Below, piece by piece: positions 7,256 through 15,276 of a stretch of 18,331 bases of DNA (positions are counted from its first letter, which is position 1; the number at the start of each line of letters is the position of its first letter). Both the position numbers and the translations under genes were made by a program. Source of the stretch: Mucilaginibacter_A sp050954865 (GTDB taxonomy: Bacteria > Bacteroidota > Bacteroidia > Sphingobacteriales > Sphingobacteriaceae); contig JBPBQN010000175.1 of NCBI GenBank assembly GCA_050954865.1, positions 1 to 18,331 on the forward strand, read 5' to 3'. Below the pieces are notes generated by a model that did no database searches, was not told the DNA's origin, and saw only the letters and a program-made list of their open reading frames with translations.

Positions 7256-7378
7256 TGGATAGTTACGTTTAGGCTTTATTTATATAAGCTAATGTAATTT
7301 TTTTTAACAGAAATAACAATATTAAACCGTAAGATTAAATAGGTAAAATAATTTCTTTTCAACCCAAAAACAGGTCAT

Positions 7379-7411
7379 AAAAAAAGCACTGAAAATCCAG
7401 TGCTTTTTTTT
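7379..7411 (-). terminator. Terminator of the alpha-oxoamine synthase gene
   Basis: A perfect 13-bp stem, AAAAAAAGCACTG (7379-7391) with CAGTGCTTTTTTT (7398-7410), and a 6-base loop. The stop codon of the minus-strand PLP enzyme gene is 17 bases away. The minus-strand transcript ends in a U run (complement of 7379-7385). It may also work in the other direction. Confidence 0.85.
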
Positions 7412-7427
7412 ATATAAATCTGCAAAA

Positions 7428-8675
7428 TTAATTTTCTGACAAAGCAAACTTGTGCTCTTTGTAGTAACCGTTTTTTAGTTTTTCGGCAACTTCGCTGTAA
7501 GCATCCAATGTGCGCTGTACATCCTCCAAAGTATGCATTGCGGTTGGGATAATACGTAGTTCGATTAAACCTTTTGGTATAACCGGATACAATACGATGG
7601 AGCAGAATATGCCGTAGTTTTCGCGCAAATCCATTGTTAAACTGGTAGCTTCATCCAAATCACCTTTCAAAAAAACCGGTGTCACCATCGTGTTGGTTAT
7701 TCCGAGATCAAACCCACGGGAGCGTAAACCATCCTGCAAAGCCAGGGCAATTTTCCAAAGTTTTTCACGTAGTTCCGGACTATTCATTAATAACTCTAAG
7801 CGTTTTCGTAAACCAATTACCATTGGCATTGGCAACGCTTTGGCAAACGTTTGCGAACGCATATTGTAGCGCAGAAAGTTGACAATAGTTTGGGTTGAAG
7901 CAACAAATGCACCAATTCCAGCCATAGCTTTGACAAACGTACCAAAGTAAACATCTACGCCATCAATGCAGTTTTGTGCTTCGTGTGTACCTGCGCCGGT
8001 TTGGCCCATCGTACCAAAACCGTGTGCATCATCAATTACCAAACGAAATTTATACTGATCTTTTAAAGCTACAATTTCTTTAATTTTTCCCTGTGCTCCA
8101 GACATTCCGAAAACACCTTCTGTAATAACCAAAATGCCGCCGCCAGTTTGTTCTGCCAGTTTAGATGCGCGTTCCAATTGCTTTTCCAAACTTTCTATAT
8201 CGTTATGCTGATACACGTAACGTTTGCCCATGTGCAGGCGCACACCATCAATAATGCAGGCGTGGCACTCGCCATCATACACAATTACATCATTACGATC
8301 AACCAAACTGTCAATAATAGAAACCATACCCTGATAACCGTAATTTAACAGGAAAGCATCTTCTTTGCCTACAAATTTGGCCAGATCTTTTTCTAAAGCT
8401 TCATGCTGATTGGAGTTGCCCGACATCATACGTGATCCCATCGGATAAGCCATGCCATACGCTGCAGCGGCTTCTGCATCTGCTTTACGAACCTCCGGAT
8501 GATTTGCCAAACCTAAATAATTGTTTAAGCTCCAAATCAAATGCTCTTTTCCCCTAAATTGCATGTGCGCATCGATTTCGCCTTCTAATCGCGGGAATGA
8601 AAAATAGCCGTGCGACCAGCTTTGGTGCTGGCCTAACGGACCCATATTTTTTTGTATTTTGTCAAATAAATCCAA
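7428..8675 (-). CDS. Alpha-oxoamine synthase family PLP enzyme (Kbl/Spt/BioF-like)
   Basis: A 415-residue fold-type I PLP enzyme of the alpha-oxoamine synthase group, which join an amino acid to an acyl-CoA with loss of CO2 or CoA. The PLP lysine is Lys249 in FGTFVKAMAG. The cofactor-binding DDAHGFG begins at Asp215, and His138 in ECHACIIDG is the usual ring-stacking histidine. GSRMMSGN (80-87) lies in the substrate region. Candidates are 2-amino-3-ketobutyrate CoA ligase (threonine breakdown), serine palmitoyltransferase (sphingolipid synthesis, typical of this phylum) and 8-amino-7-oxononanoate synthase. FVKAMAG departs from the FSKSLA-type motif, and the sequence is unlike the Sphingobacterium serine palmitoyltransferase I recall, so no symbol is given. 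It is flanked by its own promoter candidate and terminator. Its position after the dcw cluster does not indicate a wall role. Confidence 0.85.
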   Translation of the reverse strand: MDLFDKIQKNMGPLGQHQSWSHGYFSFPRLEGEIDAHMQFRGKEHLIWSLNNYLGLANHPEVRKADAEAAAAYGMAYPMGSRMMSGNSNQHEALEKDLAKFVGKEDAFLLNYGYQGMVSIIDSLVDRNDVIVYDGECHACIIDGVRLHMGKRYVYQHNDIESLEKQLERASKLAEQTGGGILVITEGVFGMSGAQGKIKEIVALKDQYKFRLVIDDAHGFGTMGQTGAGTHEAQNCIDGVDVYFGTFVKAMAGIGAFVASTQTIVNFLRYNMRSQTFAKALPMPMVIGLRKRLELLMNSPELREKLWKIALALQDGLRSRGFDLGITNTMVTPVFLKGDLDEATSLTMDLRENYGIFCSIVLYPVIPKGLIELRIIPTAMHTLEDVQRTLDAYSEVAEKLKNGYYKEHKFALSEN

Positions 8676-8707
8676 AACCGTTTTATTTTAAAATGAATGT
8701 AAAGCGC

Positions 8708-8738
8708 TAAAAATAACTGTTAAATTTTTATCAGCAAA
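8708..8738 (-). promoter_or_regulatory. Candidate promoter of the alpha-oxoamine synthase gene
   Basis: On the minus strand TTTG (8738-8735), a 19-base spacer and TATTTTTA (8715-8708) fit the Bacteroidota promoter pattern. Initiation near 8700 would leave a leader of about 25 bases. The TTTG box overlaps a copy of the AAAAGAAGCA motif. Confidence 0.5.
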
Positions 8739-8745
8739 AGAAGCA
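8736..8745 (+). repeat. Copy of the AAAAGAAGCA motif, intergenic
   Basis: Exact 10-mer between the ftsZ terminator and the PLP enzyme gene, on the + strand, opposite to both flanking genes. The flanking bases (CAGC before, CC after) differ from the longer GATAAAAGAAGCATTA form. Confidence 0.4.
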
Positions 8746-8767
8746 CCAAAACTTACCTAAATCTAAC

Positions 8768-8801
8768 AAAAAAGGTCTTTGAAAAAACAAAGACCTTTTT
8801 T
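8768..8801 (-). terminator. Terminator of ftsZ and the dcw cluster
   Basis: A perfect 14-bp stem, AAAAAAGGTCTTTG (8768-8781) with CAAAGACCTTTTTT (8788-8801), and a 6-base loop. It starts 20 bases after the ftsZ stop and has U-run ends in both directions. It closes the minus-strand division cluster. Confidence 0.88.
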
Positions 8802-8821
8802 ACGATCAGCAATGAAAATGG

Positions 8822-10441
8822 TTAATCCACATTGTCATGCAAAAAAGAGTTATTTGGGCGAATCTCTGTTTTTCCGTCTTCATCAGCCAACAAAGAAAAC
8901 CTTGAAATCTGCGTTTCTGATGAATGCACATTTTGCTGTAAAGCCACTTCTTTGCGTTTGTAAGCAGGCACATTTTCCAGTTCCTGAATGTTTCCGCTTC
9001 TTAATTTCATGCTTAAATCTTTTAAACGCATAATCCGCTCTCTCGATTTACGCAACTGTTCTTCGATAGATTCATCTGTTTTCTGATCATCGGCACCAGC
9101 TGCAATTGGTTGCGGTTCCGGTTTTGCAGCTTCCGGCCTGATTTGTTCAACCATATAACTTTCTACAGGCTTATCAAAACTCATTGGTTCAGCATATTTT
9201 ACAGTAAAGCCAGAAGTTTCCGGTTCAGGTTCCTGCATTTTGTCTTCATCTGTTAACCGGTAACGGATTTTACCATTTTGCTCTTCGCGAACTGGCTCTT
9301 CCCATTTTTGATATACATTACCAGAATTTATCTGATTTTCTTCTCTATTTTTTAAGAATGGCTCGTTTTTATCTGCTTTGCCATTAATTGGCCCTGTAAA
9401 TTCGTTTACCGGTTTTACCAATGGTGTTTCGGTAATTAAATGAGATACGATTTTTTTAGTGCTGATTGTTTTTTCGCGTTCATCTTTAGTTTGAAAACCT
9501 GTAGCAATGATGGTTACCGAAATTTTTTCGCCTAAGTTTTCATCCTGACAATTTCCCCAAATTAAATCAGCCATTAAACCAGCCTCTTCCTGAATATAAT
9601 CGGTGATGACACTTACTTCATCCATCGTTACTTCTTTAGAACCAGAACTGATGTTCAGCAGAATATATCGTGCACCTTCTATCTCATTATCTTTTAGTAA
9701 TGGAGAAGCCAGTGCACCACGAACTGCTTCGTAAGCACGGTTTTCACCAGCGGAGGCATAACTTCCCATAATAGAAACGCCGCTGTCTTTCATCACCGTG
9801 CGCACATCTTTAAAATCAACGTTGATGTAACCAGGCAATGTAATAATTTCAGCAATACCTTTTGCAGCAGTGGTTAAAATATCATCAGCCTGCGCGAAAG
9901 CAGCACCTAAGGTTAAGTTTCCAAATATTTCGCGTAAACGATCATTCGAAATCACCAGGAAAGAATCTACATATTTACGCAGTTCTTCCATGCCTTCTTC
10001 CGCCTGCATTTTGCGGCGTTTACCTTCAAAAGAAAACGGTGTAGTAATTATTCCAACCGTTAAAATATCAAGCTCACGCGCGGCTTGTGCAATAATCGGA
10101 CTGGCACCGGTTCCGGTTCCACCGCCCATTCCAGCCGTAATAAACAGCATTTTGGTGTTGGTGCCCAGCATTTGCTTAATATCGTCAATATTTTCTATCG
10201 CTGAGTTTTTTCCAACTTCCGGAATCGAACCTGCACCCATTCCTTCTGTTAAACTGGCTCCTAACTGCACTTTGTTTGGAATCGGACTTAGCTCTAAAGC
10301 TTGTGCATCCGTATTACAGATGATGAAATCAACACCGGTGATACCTTGCTTGTACATATGGTTTACTGCGTTGCCGCCGCCACCGCCCACACCAATTACT
10401 TTGATGATAGACGATTTTTCTTTTAACATTTCAAATTGCAT
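8822..10441 (-). CDS. ftsZ: Cell division protein FtsZ
   Basis: The tubulin-like GTPase that forms the division ring. The GTP-binding core (about 12-330) shows GVGGGGGNAVN near 17-27, the tubulin signature GGGTGTG at 106-112 and the T7 synergy loop NVDFKD at 207-212, so it should be active. At 539 residues it is much longer than the roughly 380 of E. coli because of a 150-residue acidic, proline-rich linker from about 335. VPAYKRKEV at 491-499 resembles the terminal FtsA-binding peptide of E. coli FtsZ (IPAFLRKQA) but is followed by 40 more residues ending in NNSFLHDNVD, an ending I remember from other Bacteroidota. It is the last gene of the cluster, 113 bases after ftsA, with a terminator behind it. 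Met5 is an alternative start. Confidence 0.97.
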   Translation of the reverse strand: MQFEMLKEKSSIIKVIGVGGGGGNAVNHMYKQGITGVDFIICNTDAQALELSPIPNKVQLGASLTEGMGAGSIPEVGKNSAIENIDDIKQMLGTNTKMLFITAGMGGGTGTGASPIIAQAARELDILTVGIITTPFSFEGKRRKMQAEEGMEELRKYVDSFLVISNDRLREIFGNLTLGAAFAQADDILTTAAKGIAEIITLPGYINVDFKDVRTVMKDSGVSIMGSYASAGENRAYEAVRGALASPLLKDNEIEGARYILLNISSGSKEVTMDEVSVITDYIQEEAGLMADLIWGNCQDENLGEKISVTIIATGFQTKDEREKTISTKKIVSHLITETPLVKPVNEFTGPINGKADKNEPFLKNREENQINSGNVYQKWEEPVREEQNGKIRYRLTDEDKMQEPEPETSGFTVKYAEPMSFDKPVESYMVEQIRPEAAKPEPQPIAAGADDQKTDESIEEQLRKSRERIMRLKDLSMKLRSGNIQELENVPAYKRKEVALQQNVHSSETQISRFSLLADEDGKTEIRPNNSFLHDNVD

Positions 10442-10489
10442 AATGCCTGTTCTTAAGCTATATTGATAGATTGACGATTCGATTTTAAC

Positions 10490-10507
10490 AAACGTAATAA
10501 TACGTTT
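10490..10507. repeat. Inverted repeat between ftsA and ftsZ
   Basis: AAACGTA (10490-10496) and TACGTTT (10501-10507) are a perfect 7-bp repeat around ATAA, in the 113-base ftsA-ftsZ gap and about 49 bases before the ftsZ start. The T run lies on the + side only, so it would be a poor terminator for the minus-strand operon. An operator or an RNA processing hairpin is possible. Confidence 0.5.
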
Positions 10508-10554
10508 TTTACTATTTATTTTTAACTAAAGTCTTGTTTTGATTGATGATTTTT

Positions 10555-11901
10555 CTATTTTAAAAAGTCTTCATCTTTAATGTCATCTTTGATAAAAATC
10601 TTTCCTTTTTCTAACATTCTGGAGAGTAAACCATGTTTCTTTTCAGATGTAACGACTTGTTTCGCTTGCGTTTTCACTTCTGCAACTACCGGCATTTCTG
10701 CATCTTCCATTTTTTGGATGCCTTTAATCAGCAAACCAATTCCGGTTGCATACATCGGGCTTTGCAAATCATCGAAAATATTTTTTTGCAAAACCTCGTT
10801 TTTAGCCAAATGTTCGCTTGGGTAACCGATGCGGCAATCCAAACCAGTTACATATTCTACCAGTTGCGGCAAATGTTTTAAATCTGCGCCACCGCCGGTA
10901 ATAACTATTCCTCCGATCATTTTTTTCTCGTAACCGGAAGTTTTAATTTCATAATACACATGCTCGATAATTTCTTCCATCCTTGCCTGGATTACATAAG
11001 CCAGGTTTTTCACCGAAATTTCTTTCGATTCCCTGCCGCGCAATCCCGGCACGCATACAATTTCATTGTCTTTATTTTCTTCTGCCAATGCTGATCCGAA
11101 ACGTGTTTTCAGCATTTCTGCAATGTTACGCATTACAGAACATCCTTCACGAATATCTTCCGTTACGCTGTTTCCTCCAAACGGAATAACGGCTGTATGG
11201 CGTATAATTCCTTCATGAAAAATGGCCACATCTGTTGTTCCACCACCAATATCTACTAAAACTACGCCTGCTTCTTTTTCTTCGTCTGTTAAAACAGCTT
11301 CGGAAGATGCAAGCGGTTCCAGAATCAGATCATGGCTTTCTAAATTGGCTTTGGTTACACATTTTACAATATTTTTAACCGCCGTAACCTGACCGGAAAT
11401 GATATGGAAATTCGCTTCCAAACGCACGCCAGCCATACCAATCGGATCTTTAATTCCCGGCTCGTTATCTACCGTAAATTCCTGTGGTAAAACATGGATG
11501 ATCTCTTCTCCCGGAGGCATCACCAAATTGTACATGTCTTCAATCAGCTTTTCAATGTCTTTCCGGTTAATTTCCCGGTTCAGATCCCGGCGCGTAATCA
11601 AACCGCGATGCTGCAAACTTTTAATATGCTGACCAGCAATACCAACGTTTACCACCCGAATTTCTACATTGGATTGTGAAGCCGCAACCTCAATTGCCTG
11701 CGTAATGCCTTGTACAGTTTTATCAATATTAGACACCACGCCACGCGTAACACCAGCAGATTCTGCCTTGCCGATTCCTAAAATCTCTACTGTATTATCC
11801 TTACTTCTGCGGCCCACAATGGCGCAAATTTTTGTGGTACCAATATCTAAACCAACTACAATTGGCGAACTTTTATCGTGACTGATAGAAACCTTTTCCA
11901 T
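10555..11901 (-). CDS. ftsA: Cell division protein FtsA
   Basis: An actin-fold ATPase that ties FtsZ filaments to the inner membrane and recruits later divisome proteins. At 448 residues it is slightly longer than E. coli FtsA (420). Visible motifs are phosphate 1 GLDIGTTK (17-24), phosphate 2 DIGGGTTD (217-224) and the adenosine motif GGIVITGGGAD (330-340). The FtsA-specific 1C insertion lies at about 86-165 (VNVGIAGQHIKSL). A C-terminal amphipathic segment, GLLSRMLEKGKIFI, is the probable membrane anchor, but unlike in E. coli it is followed by an acidic tail (DDIKDEDFLK). It follows ftsQ by two bases, so co-translation is likely, and precedes ftsZ in the order usual for the cluster. Confidence 0.96.
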   Translation of the reverse strand: MEKVSISHDKSSPIVVGLDIGTTKICAIVGRRSKDNTVEILGIGKAESAGVTRGVVSNIDKTVQGITQAIEVAASQSNVEIRVVNVGIAGQHIKSLQHRGLITRRDLNREINRKDIEKLIEDMYNLVMPPGEEIIHVLPQEFTVDNEPGIKDPIGMAGVRLEANFHIISGQVTAVKNIVKCVTKANLESHDLILEPLASSEAVLTDEEKEAGVVLVDIGGGTTDVAIFHEGIIRHTAVIPFGGNSVTEDIREGCSVMRNIAEMLKTRFGSALAEENKDNEIVCVPGLRGRESKEISVKNLAYVIQARMEEIIEHVYYEIKTSGYEKKMIGGIVITGGGADLKHLPQLVEYVTGLDCRIGYPSEHLAKNEVLQKNIFDDLQSPMYATGIGLLIKGIQKMEDAEMPVVAEVKTQAKQVVTSEKKHGLLSRMLEKGKIFIKDDIKDEDFLK

Positions 11902-11903
11902 TT

Positions 11904-12770
11904 CTAATGTATATTTTGAATTGTGTCTTGAATAATCGGGTTAGTGTCTTGTATTATTTTTTTGGGATTTGCGGCTTCAACTTTCAGCAACGAATCACTT
12001 TTGATGCCTACAACCTGGTTCGCGTATTTTATGTTAATAATTTTATACGCGCCCCAGCCAACTTTAGGTATCGCTTTCTGATAAAAAATTAACAGGTTCT
12101 TAAATTTATTTTCCAGTGAATCGGCAGATCCTAACAAAATTCGTTGGTTGCCCACTCGTGGAGTTAATTCTATTTCGTAATTTTGGGTAACTGTAATTTG
12201 TTCAATCTGTGCATCCCACAAAGAATCTCTGCGGATAAAATTTGCTGTTTTGAACAATGCTTTTGCCATGGCCGAATGCAAAGTATCTATATGATTGATA
12301 AAAATCTCGTCAATATTGCCTGTTGCAACTAAAACCGGAGCGGTAAAATTTGCCGATAACGGAATTTTCAAACCGTATTGATCTATGTAAAAATCCTGAC
12401 CGAAACGGTTCATCACGCGCAAAATAGGTTGGCGCTGGCGCACTTCTACATTAATTACGCCATCCATATCGGTATAAACTTTTGCAAATTCGATAAACGG
12501 ATTAGCCTGAAGCGTTTTTTCTAATTGATGAATGTTGATTCGATCCAGATTTTTACCCACCAAAGTATTTTTGCCACCAACATGCAAAATGGAATTGATT
12601 TCCTGCCGATCAACAAAATACTGATTTCCCGGAATATAAATCTTCACTTCTCTGCACAGCATCGATGCTTTTTTTATGCCGATAAAACTCATCAGCACAA
12701 ACAAACCGCTGAGGCAAACTGCCCACAACAAGCCAAAAGCTACATGTTTCCAAATCGGTTTTTTAAACAT
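11904..12770 (-). CDS. ftsQ: Cell division protein FtsQ/DivIB
   Basis: A 288-residue bitopic membrane protein of the divisome. A short basic N-terminus (MFKKPIWKH) precedes one membrane helix at about 10-32. A periplasmic POTRA-like region follows (about 41-115, YFVDRQEINSIL, IEFAKVYTDMDGVINVEVRQRQP), then the beta domain with FYIDQYGLKIPL. The RQRQPILRV stretch and the G-I-PL pattern are family hallmarks, although overall identity within FtsQ is always low. The C-terminal 30 residues are polar. FtsQ links FtsB/FtsL to the ring and controls septal wall synthesis. The start overlaps the murC stop by eight bases and the stop is two bases before ftsA, so it sits inside a tightly coupled operon. 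Confidence 0.92.
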   Translation of the reverse strand: MFKKPIWKHVAFGLLWAVCLSGLFVLMSFIGIKKASMLCREVKIYIPGNQYFVDRQEINSILHVGGKNTLVGKNLDRINIHQLEKTLQANPFIEFAKVYTDMDGVINVEVRQRQPILRVMNRFGQDFYIDQYGLKIPLSANFTAPVLVATGNIDEIFINHIDTLHSAMAKALFKTANFIRRDSLWDAQIEQITVTQNYEIELTPRVGNQRILLGSADSLENKFKNLLIFYQKAIPKVGWGAYKIINIKYANQVVGIKSDSLLKVEAANPKKIIQDTNPIIQDTIQNIH

Positions 12771-14115
12771 GTTGCAAAATGTTTTTTAAAGGTTCAACCA
12801 ATTTGTCAATATCACCGGCACCAACCGTCAGCAACAATTCCGGCTGATTTTGCTGCACATAATCCAATGCTTCTTTTATCGTATATTTTTTGTTGTCTGC
12901 GGATTTGATCCTATCCAGAATCATTTGTGCATCAACGCCTTCAATCGGTAATTCACGTGCAGGATAGATATCCAGCATTAGCAAATCATCAGCTTCAGCC
13001 AAAACCGCAGCAAACTCATCTGCAAAATCCCGCGTACGCGTAAACAAATGCGGCTGGAAAATAACCGTTAATTTTTTCTGCGGATAAAGTACTTTTACCG
13101 AAGCAATCGCCGCCCGCAATTCTTCCGGATGATGCGCATAATCATCAATATAAATGTTTTTATTTGTGTTGATGATATACTCGAAACGGCGTTTAATTCC
13201 TAAAAAAGATTTTAGCGCCGCTTTAATTTCGGCCGAATCAACTTCTAAAAACAAAGCTGTCTGTATGGCTGCAACTGCATTTTCTACGTTGTGTATGCCA
13301 GCAATTCCTAACTGAATATCTTTGATTTCAATTTCTTCATTTTTAAAATCGAAATAATAACTGCCATTTTTAATGCTAATATTTTCTGCCGAAACAGCTG
13401 CATTTTCATCAACCGAATAGGTAATTCCATTCAAAGGCAAACCTTTTTTTGCAATTAATTTTCCATCAGGCTTCAACTGAGAAGCAAATTGCTGAAACGA
13501 TTGCACCATACTGTTTTTATCACCATAAATATCGAGATGATCAGCATCCATGGAAGTTACCACCGCAATATCTGGATGCAATGTTAAAAAAGAACGATCG
13601 TATTCATCAGCCTCAACCACCACTATTTCATTGCTGCCGAACAGAACATTCGTTTGATAATTTGTCGCAATTCCGCCTAAAAAAGCTGAGCAATCATTGC
13701 CAGATTCACGCAAAATATGCGCAACCATGCTGGAAGTGGTCGTTTTTCCATGCGTTCCGGCCACCGCAATGGTAAACATGCCTTTGCTGATGATGCCCAA
13801 AACTTCCGAACGTTTTTTAAGCACAAATTTTTTGTCCTGAAAATAGCTTAAAATCAAAGAATTTGCCGGAATGGCTGGCGTGTAAATAACTAACGTGCCG
13901 TCTTCCTGCTCGTTAAAATCGTACGGAATATAATCGATTTCATCGTGGTAAGCCACTTCAATGTTCTCCTGCTCCAAAGCCGTAGTCAGCGGCGTTTGCG
14001 TTTTATCATAACCGGCAACCAAACAGCCGCGATGATTAAAATACCGCGCCAAACCGCTCATGCCGATTCCGCCGATACCAATCAAATACACCCGTTTTAT
14101 ACTATTCAGTTCCAT
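12763..14115 (-). CDS. murC: UDP-N-acetylmuramate--L-alanine ligase
   Basis: A 450-residue Mur ligase that adds the first amino acid (L-Ala) to UDP-MurNAc in the cytoplasm. The Rossmann-like N-terminal domain shows YLIGIGGIGMSGLA (10-23), with the MurC-type GIGGIGM. The ATP P-loop is AGTHGKTTTSSM (119-130). The central domain has VEADEYDRSF and the DADHLDIYGD metal/UDP region, and the C-terminal domain has the DDYAHHPEE signature and FQPHLFTRTRDF. Together these separate MurC from MurD, MurE and MurF. It lies five bases after murG and overlaps ftsQ by eight bases. Confidence 0.97.
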   Translation of the reverse strand: MELNSIKRVYLIGIGGIGMSGLARYFNHRGCLVAGYDKTQTPLTTALEQENIEVAYHDEIDYIPYDFNEQEDGTLVIYTPAIPANSLILSYFQDKKFVLKKRSEVLGIISKGMFTIAVAGTHGKTTTSSMVAHILRESGNDCSAFLGGIATNYQTNVLFGSNEIVVVEADEYDRSFLTLHPDIAVVTSMDADHLDIYGDKNSMVQSFQQFASQLKPDGKLIAKKGLPLNGITYSVDENAAVSAENISIKNGSYYFDFKNEEIEIKDIQLGIAGIHNVENAVAAIQTALFLEVDSAEIKAALKSFLGIKRRFEYIINTNKNIYIDDYAHHPEELRAAIASVKVLYPQKKLTVIFQPHLFTRTRDFADEFAAVLAEADDLLMLDIYPARELPIEGVDAQMILDRIKSADNKKYTIKEALDYVQQNQPELLLTVGAGDIDKLVEPLKNILQHV

Positions 14116-14120
14116 ATTTT

Positions 14121-15245
14121 TTATGCTGTAAAAACAGCATCGGTTTTATTTTCTGTTAATTTTAATACTTGTTTTGCAATGTTTAAATCAGCATCCGGCA
14201 TGGCCAGTTTACCAATTTGTGTACTTAATTTCTGCTGCTGATTTTTATCCTGCAACAAACCCAATGCTGTTTTTACCAATGTTTTTTCAGCATCAATATC
14301 TTTCACTAAAACCGCCGCATTTTGGTTGACCAACGCCAGCGCATTTTTAGTTTGATGATCTTCGGCCACATTTGGCGAAGGCACCAGGATAACCGGCTTT
14401 TTGATCATGCACAACTCAGCAATTGTCCCGGCTCCGGCACGCGAAATAATCACATCCGCAGCTGCATAAGCCAAATCCATCCGGTTCAAAAATTCCAAAA
14501 CACAAATATTTGGGTTGATATTCTCACCCAGTTTCTCTAAAATTCCCTTGTAATAATATTTTCCGGTTTGCCAGATTAGTTGTACATCCGCAGCAATTAA
14601 ATCATTTAAACCGGCTTGCATACATTTATTCAAAGTTCCGGCGCCCAAACTTCCGCCGGTAACCAAAATTGTTTTTTTGAATAAAGAAAGTTTGAAAAAG
14701 TTAAATGCTTCCTCTCGTTTTCCTTTAATATCTACCGAACTTGTGCGGATTGGATTTCCGGTTTTAATAATCCGATCAGCTGAAAAAAACTGCTCCATTC
14801 CATCAAAAGCCACACAAATAGTTTTTGCTTTTTTTGCCAGCCATTTATTGGTAATGCCTGCATAAGAGTTTTGCTCCTGAATCAGTATTGGAACATTTTT
14901 GGTCGATGCCGCATACAAAAGTGGACCAGAAGCATAACCGCCAACGCCAACCACGGCATCCGGTTTAAAGTTTTGGATGATGGTTTTGGCTTTACTTACA
15001 CTGCTTAAAACTTTAAAAGGCAGCGACAGATTTTTCAAGATAGAACCGCGCTGAAATCCGGCAATATCCAAACCCTCAATTTTATAACCGGCAGCCGGAA
15101 CTTTTTCCATTTCCATACGTCCGTTAGCGCCAACAAACAGCAATTCAGTATCCGGATGCAGCTTTTTAAGCGCATCTGCAATGGCAATCGCCGGGAAGAT
15201 ATGTCCTCCGGTTCCGCCGCCGCTGATGATGATCCTTTTTGCCAT
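14121..15245 (-). CDS. murG: UDP-GlcNAc:lipid I N-acetylglucosaminyltransferase MurG
   Basis: A 374-residue GT-B glycosyltransferase (GT28) that turns lipid I into lipid II on the inner face of the membrane. The N-terminal GGGTGGHIFPAIAIADAL begins at residue 9, and VVGVGGYASGP lies in the acceptor domain. The C-terminal donor domain has VTGGSLGAGTLN and ISRAGAGTIAELCMIKKPVILVPSP with the UDP-GlcNAc-binding residues. I prefer the ATG at 15245 (MAKRIIISGGGTGG), which gives the usual length before the glycine loop. A start at 15287 would add 14 residues, overlap ftsW by 11 bases and translate through the repeated GATAAAAGAAGCATTA motif. The next gene, murC, starts five bases after the stop. Confidence 0.96.
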   Translation of the reverse strand: MAKRIIISGGGTGGHIFPAIAIADALKKLHPDTELLFVGANGRMEMEKVPAAGYKIEGLDIAGFQRGSILKNLSLPFKVLSSVSKAKTIIQNFKPDAVVGVGGYASGPLLYAASTKNVPILIQEQNSYAGITNKWLAKKAKTICVAFDGMEQFFSADRIIKTGNPIRTSSVDIKGKREEAFNFFKLSLFKKTILVTGGSLGAGTLNKCMQAGLNDLIAADVQLIWQTGKYYYKGILEKLGENINPNICVLEFLNRMDLAYAAADVIISRAGAGTIAELCMIKKPVILVPSPNVAEDHQTKNALALVNQNAAVLVKDIDAEKTLVKTALGLLQDKNQQQKLSTQIGKLAMPDADLNIAKQVLKLTENKTDAVFTA

Positions 15246-15251
15246 TTTTAT

Positions 15252-15267
15252 TAATGCTTCTTTTATC
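15252..15267 (-). repeat. Copy of the GATAAAAGAAGCATTA motif before murG
   Basis: On the minus strand this 16-mer lies in the ftsW-murG gap, six bases before the preferred murG ATG. It is identical to the copy at 1624-1639. Confidence 0.6.
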
Positions 15268-15276
15268 GACCTAAAT

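Noticed and set aside
9870..10466. 198-residue frame on the + strand opposite ftsZ
   Set aside because: It is antisense to the conserved GTPase core of ftsZ and has low-complexity Pro/Ser/Ile composition; its openness mirrors ftsZ codon use.
12525..12908. 127-residue frame opposite ftsQ and murC
   Set aside because: It spans the junction of two well-supported minus-strand genes and has no recognisable domain.
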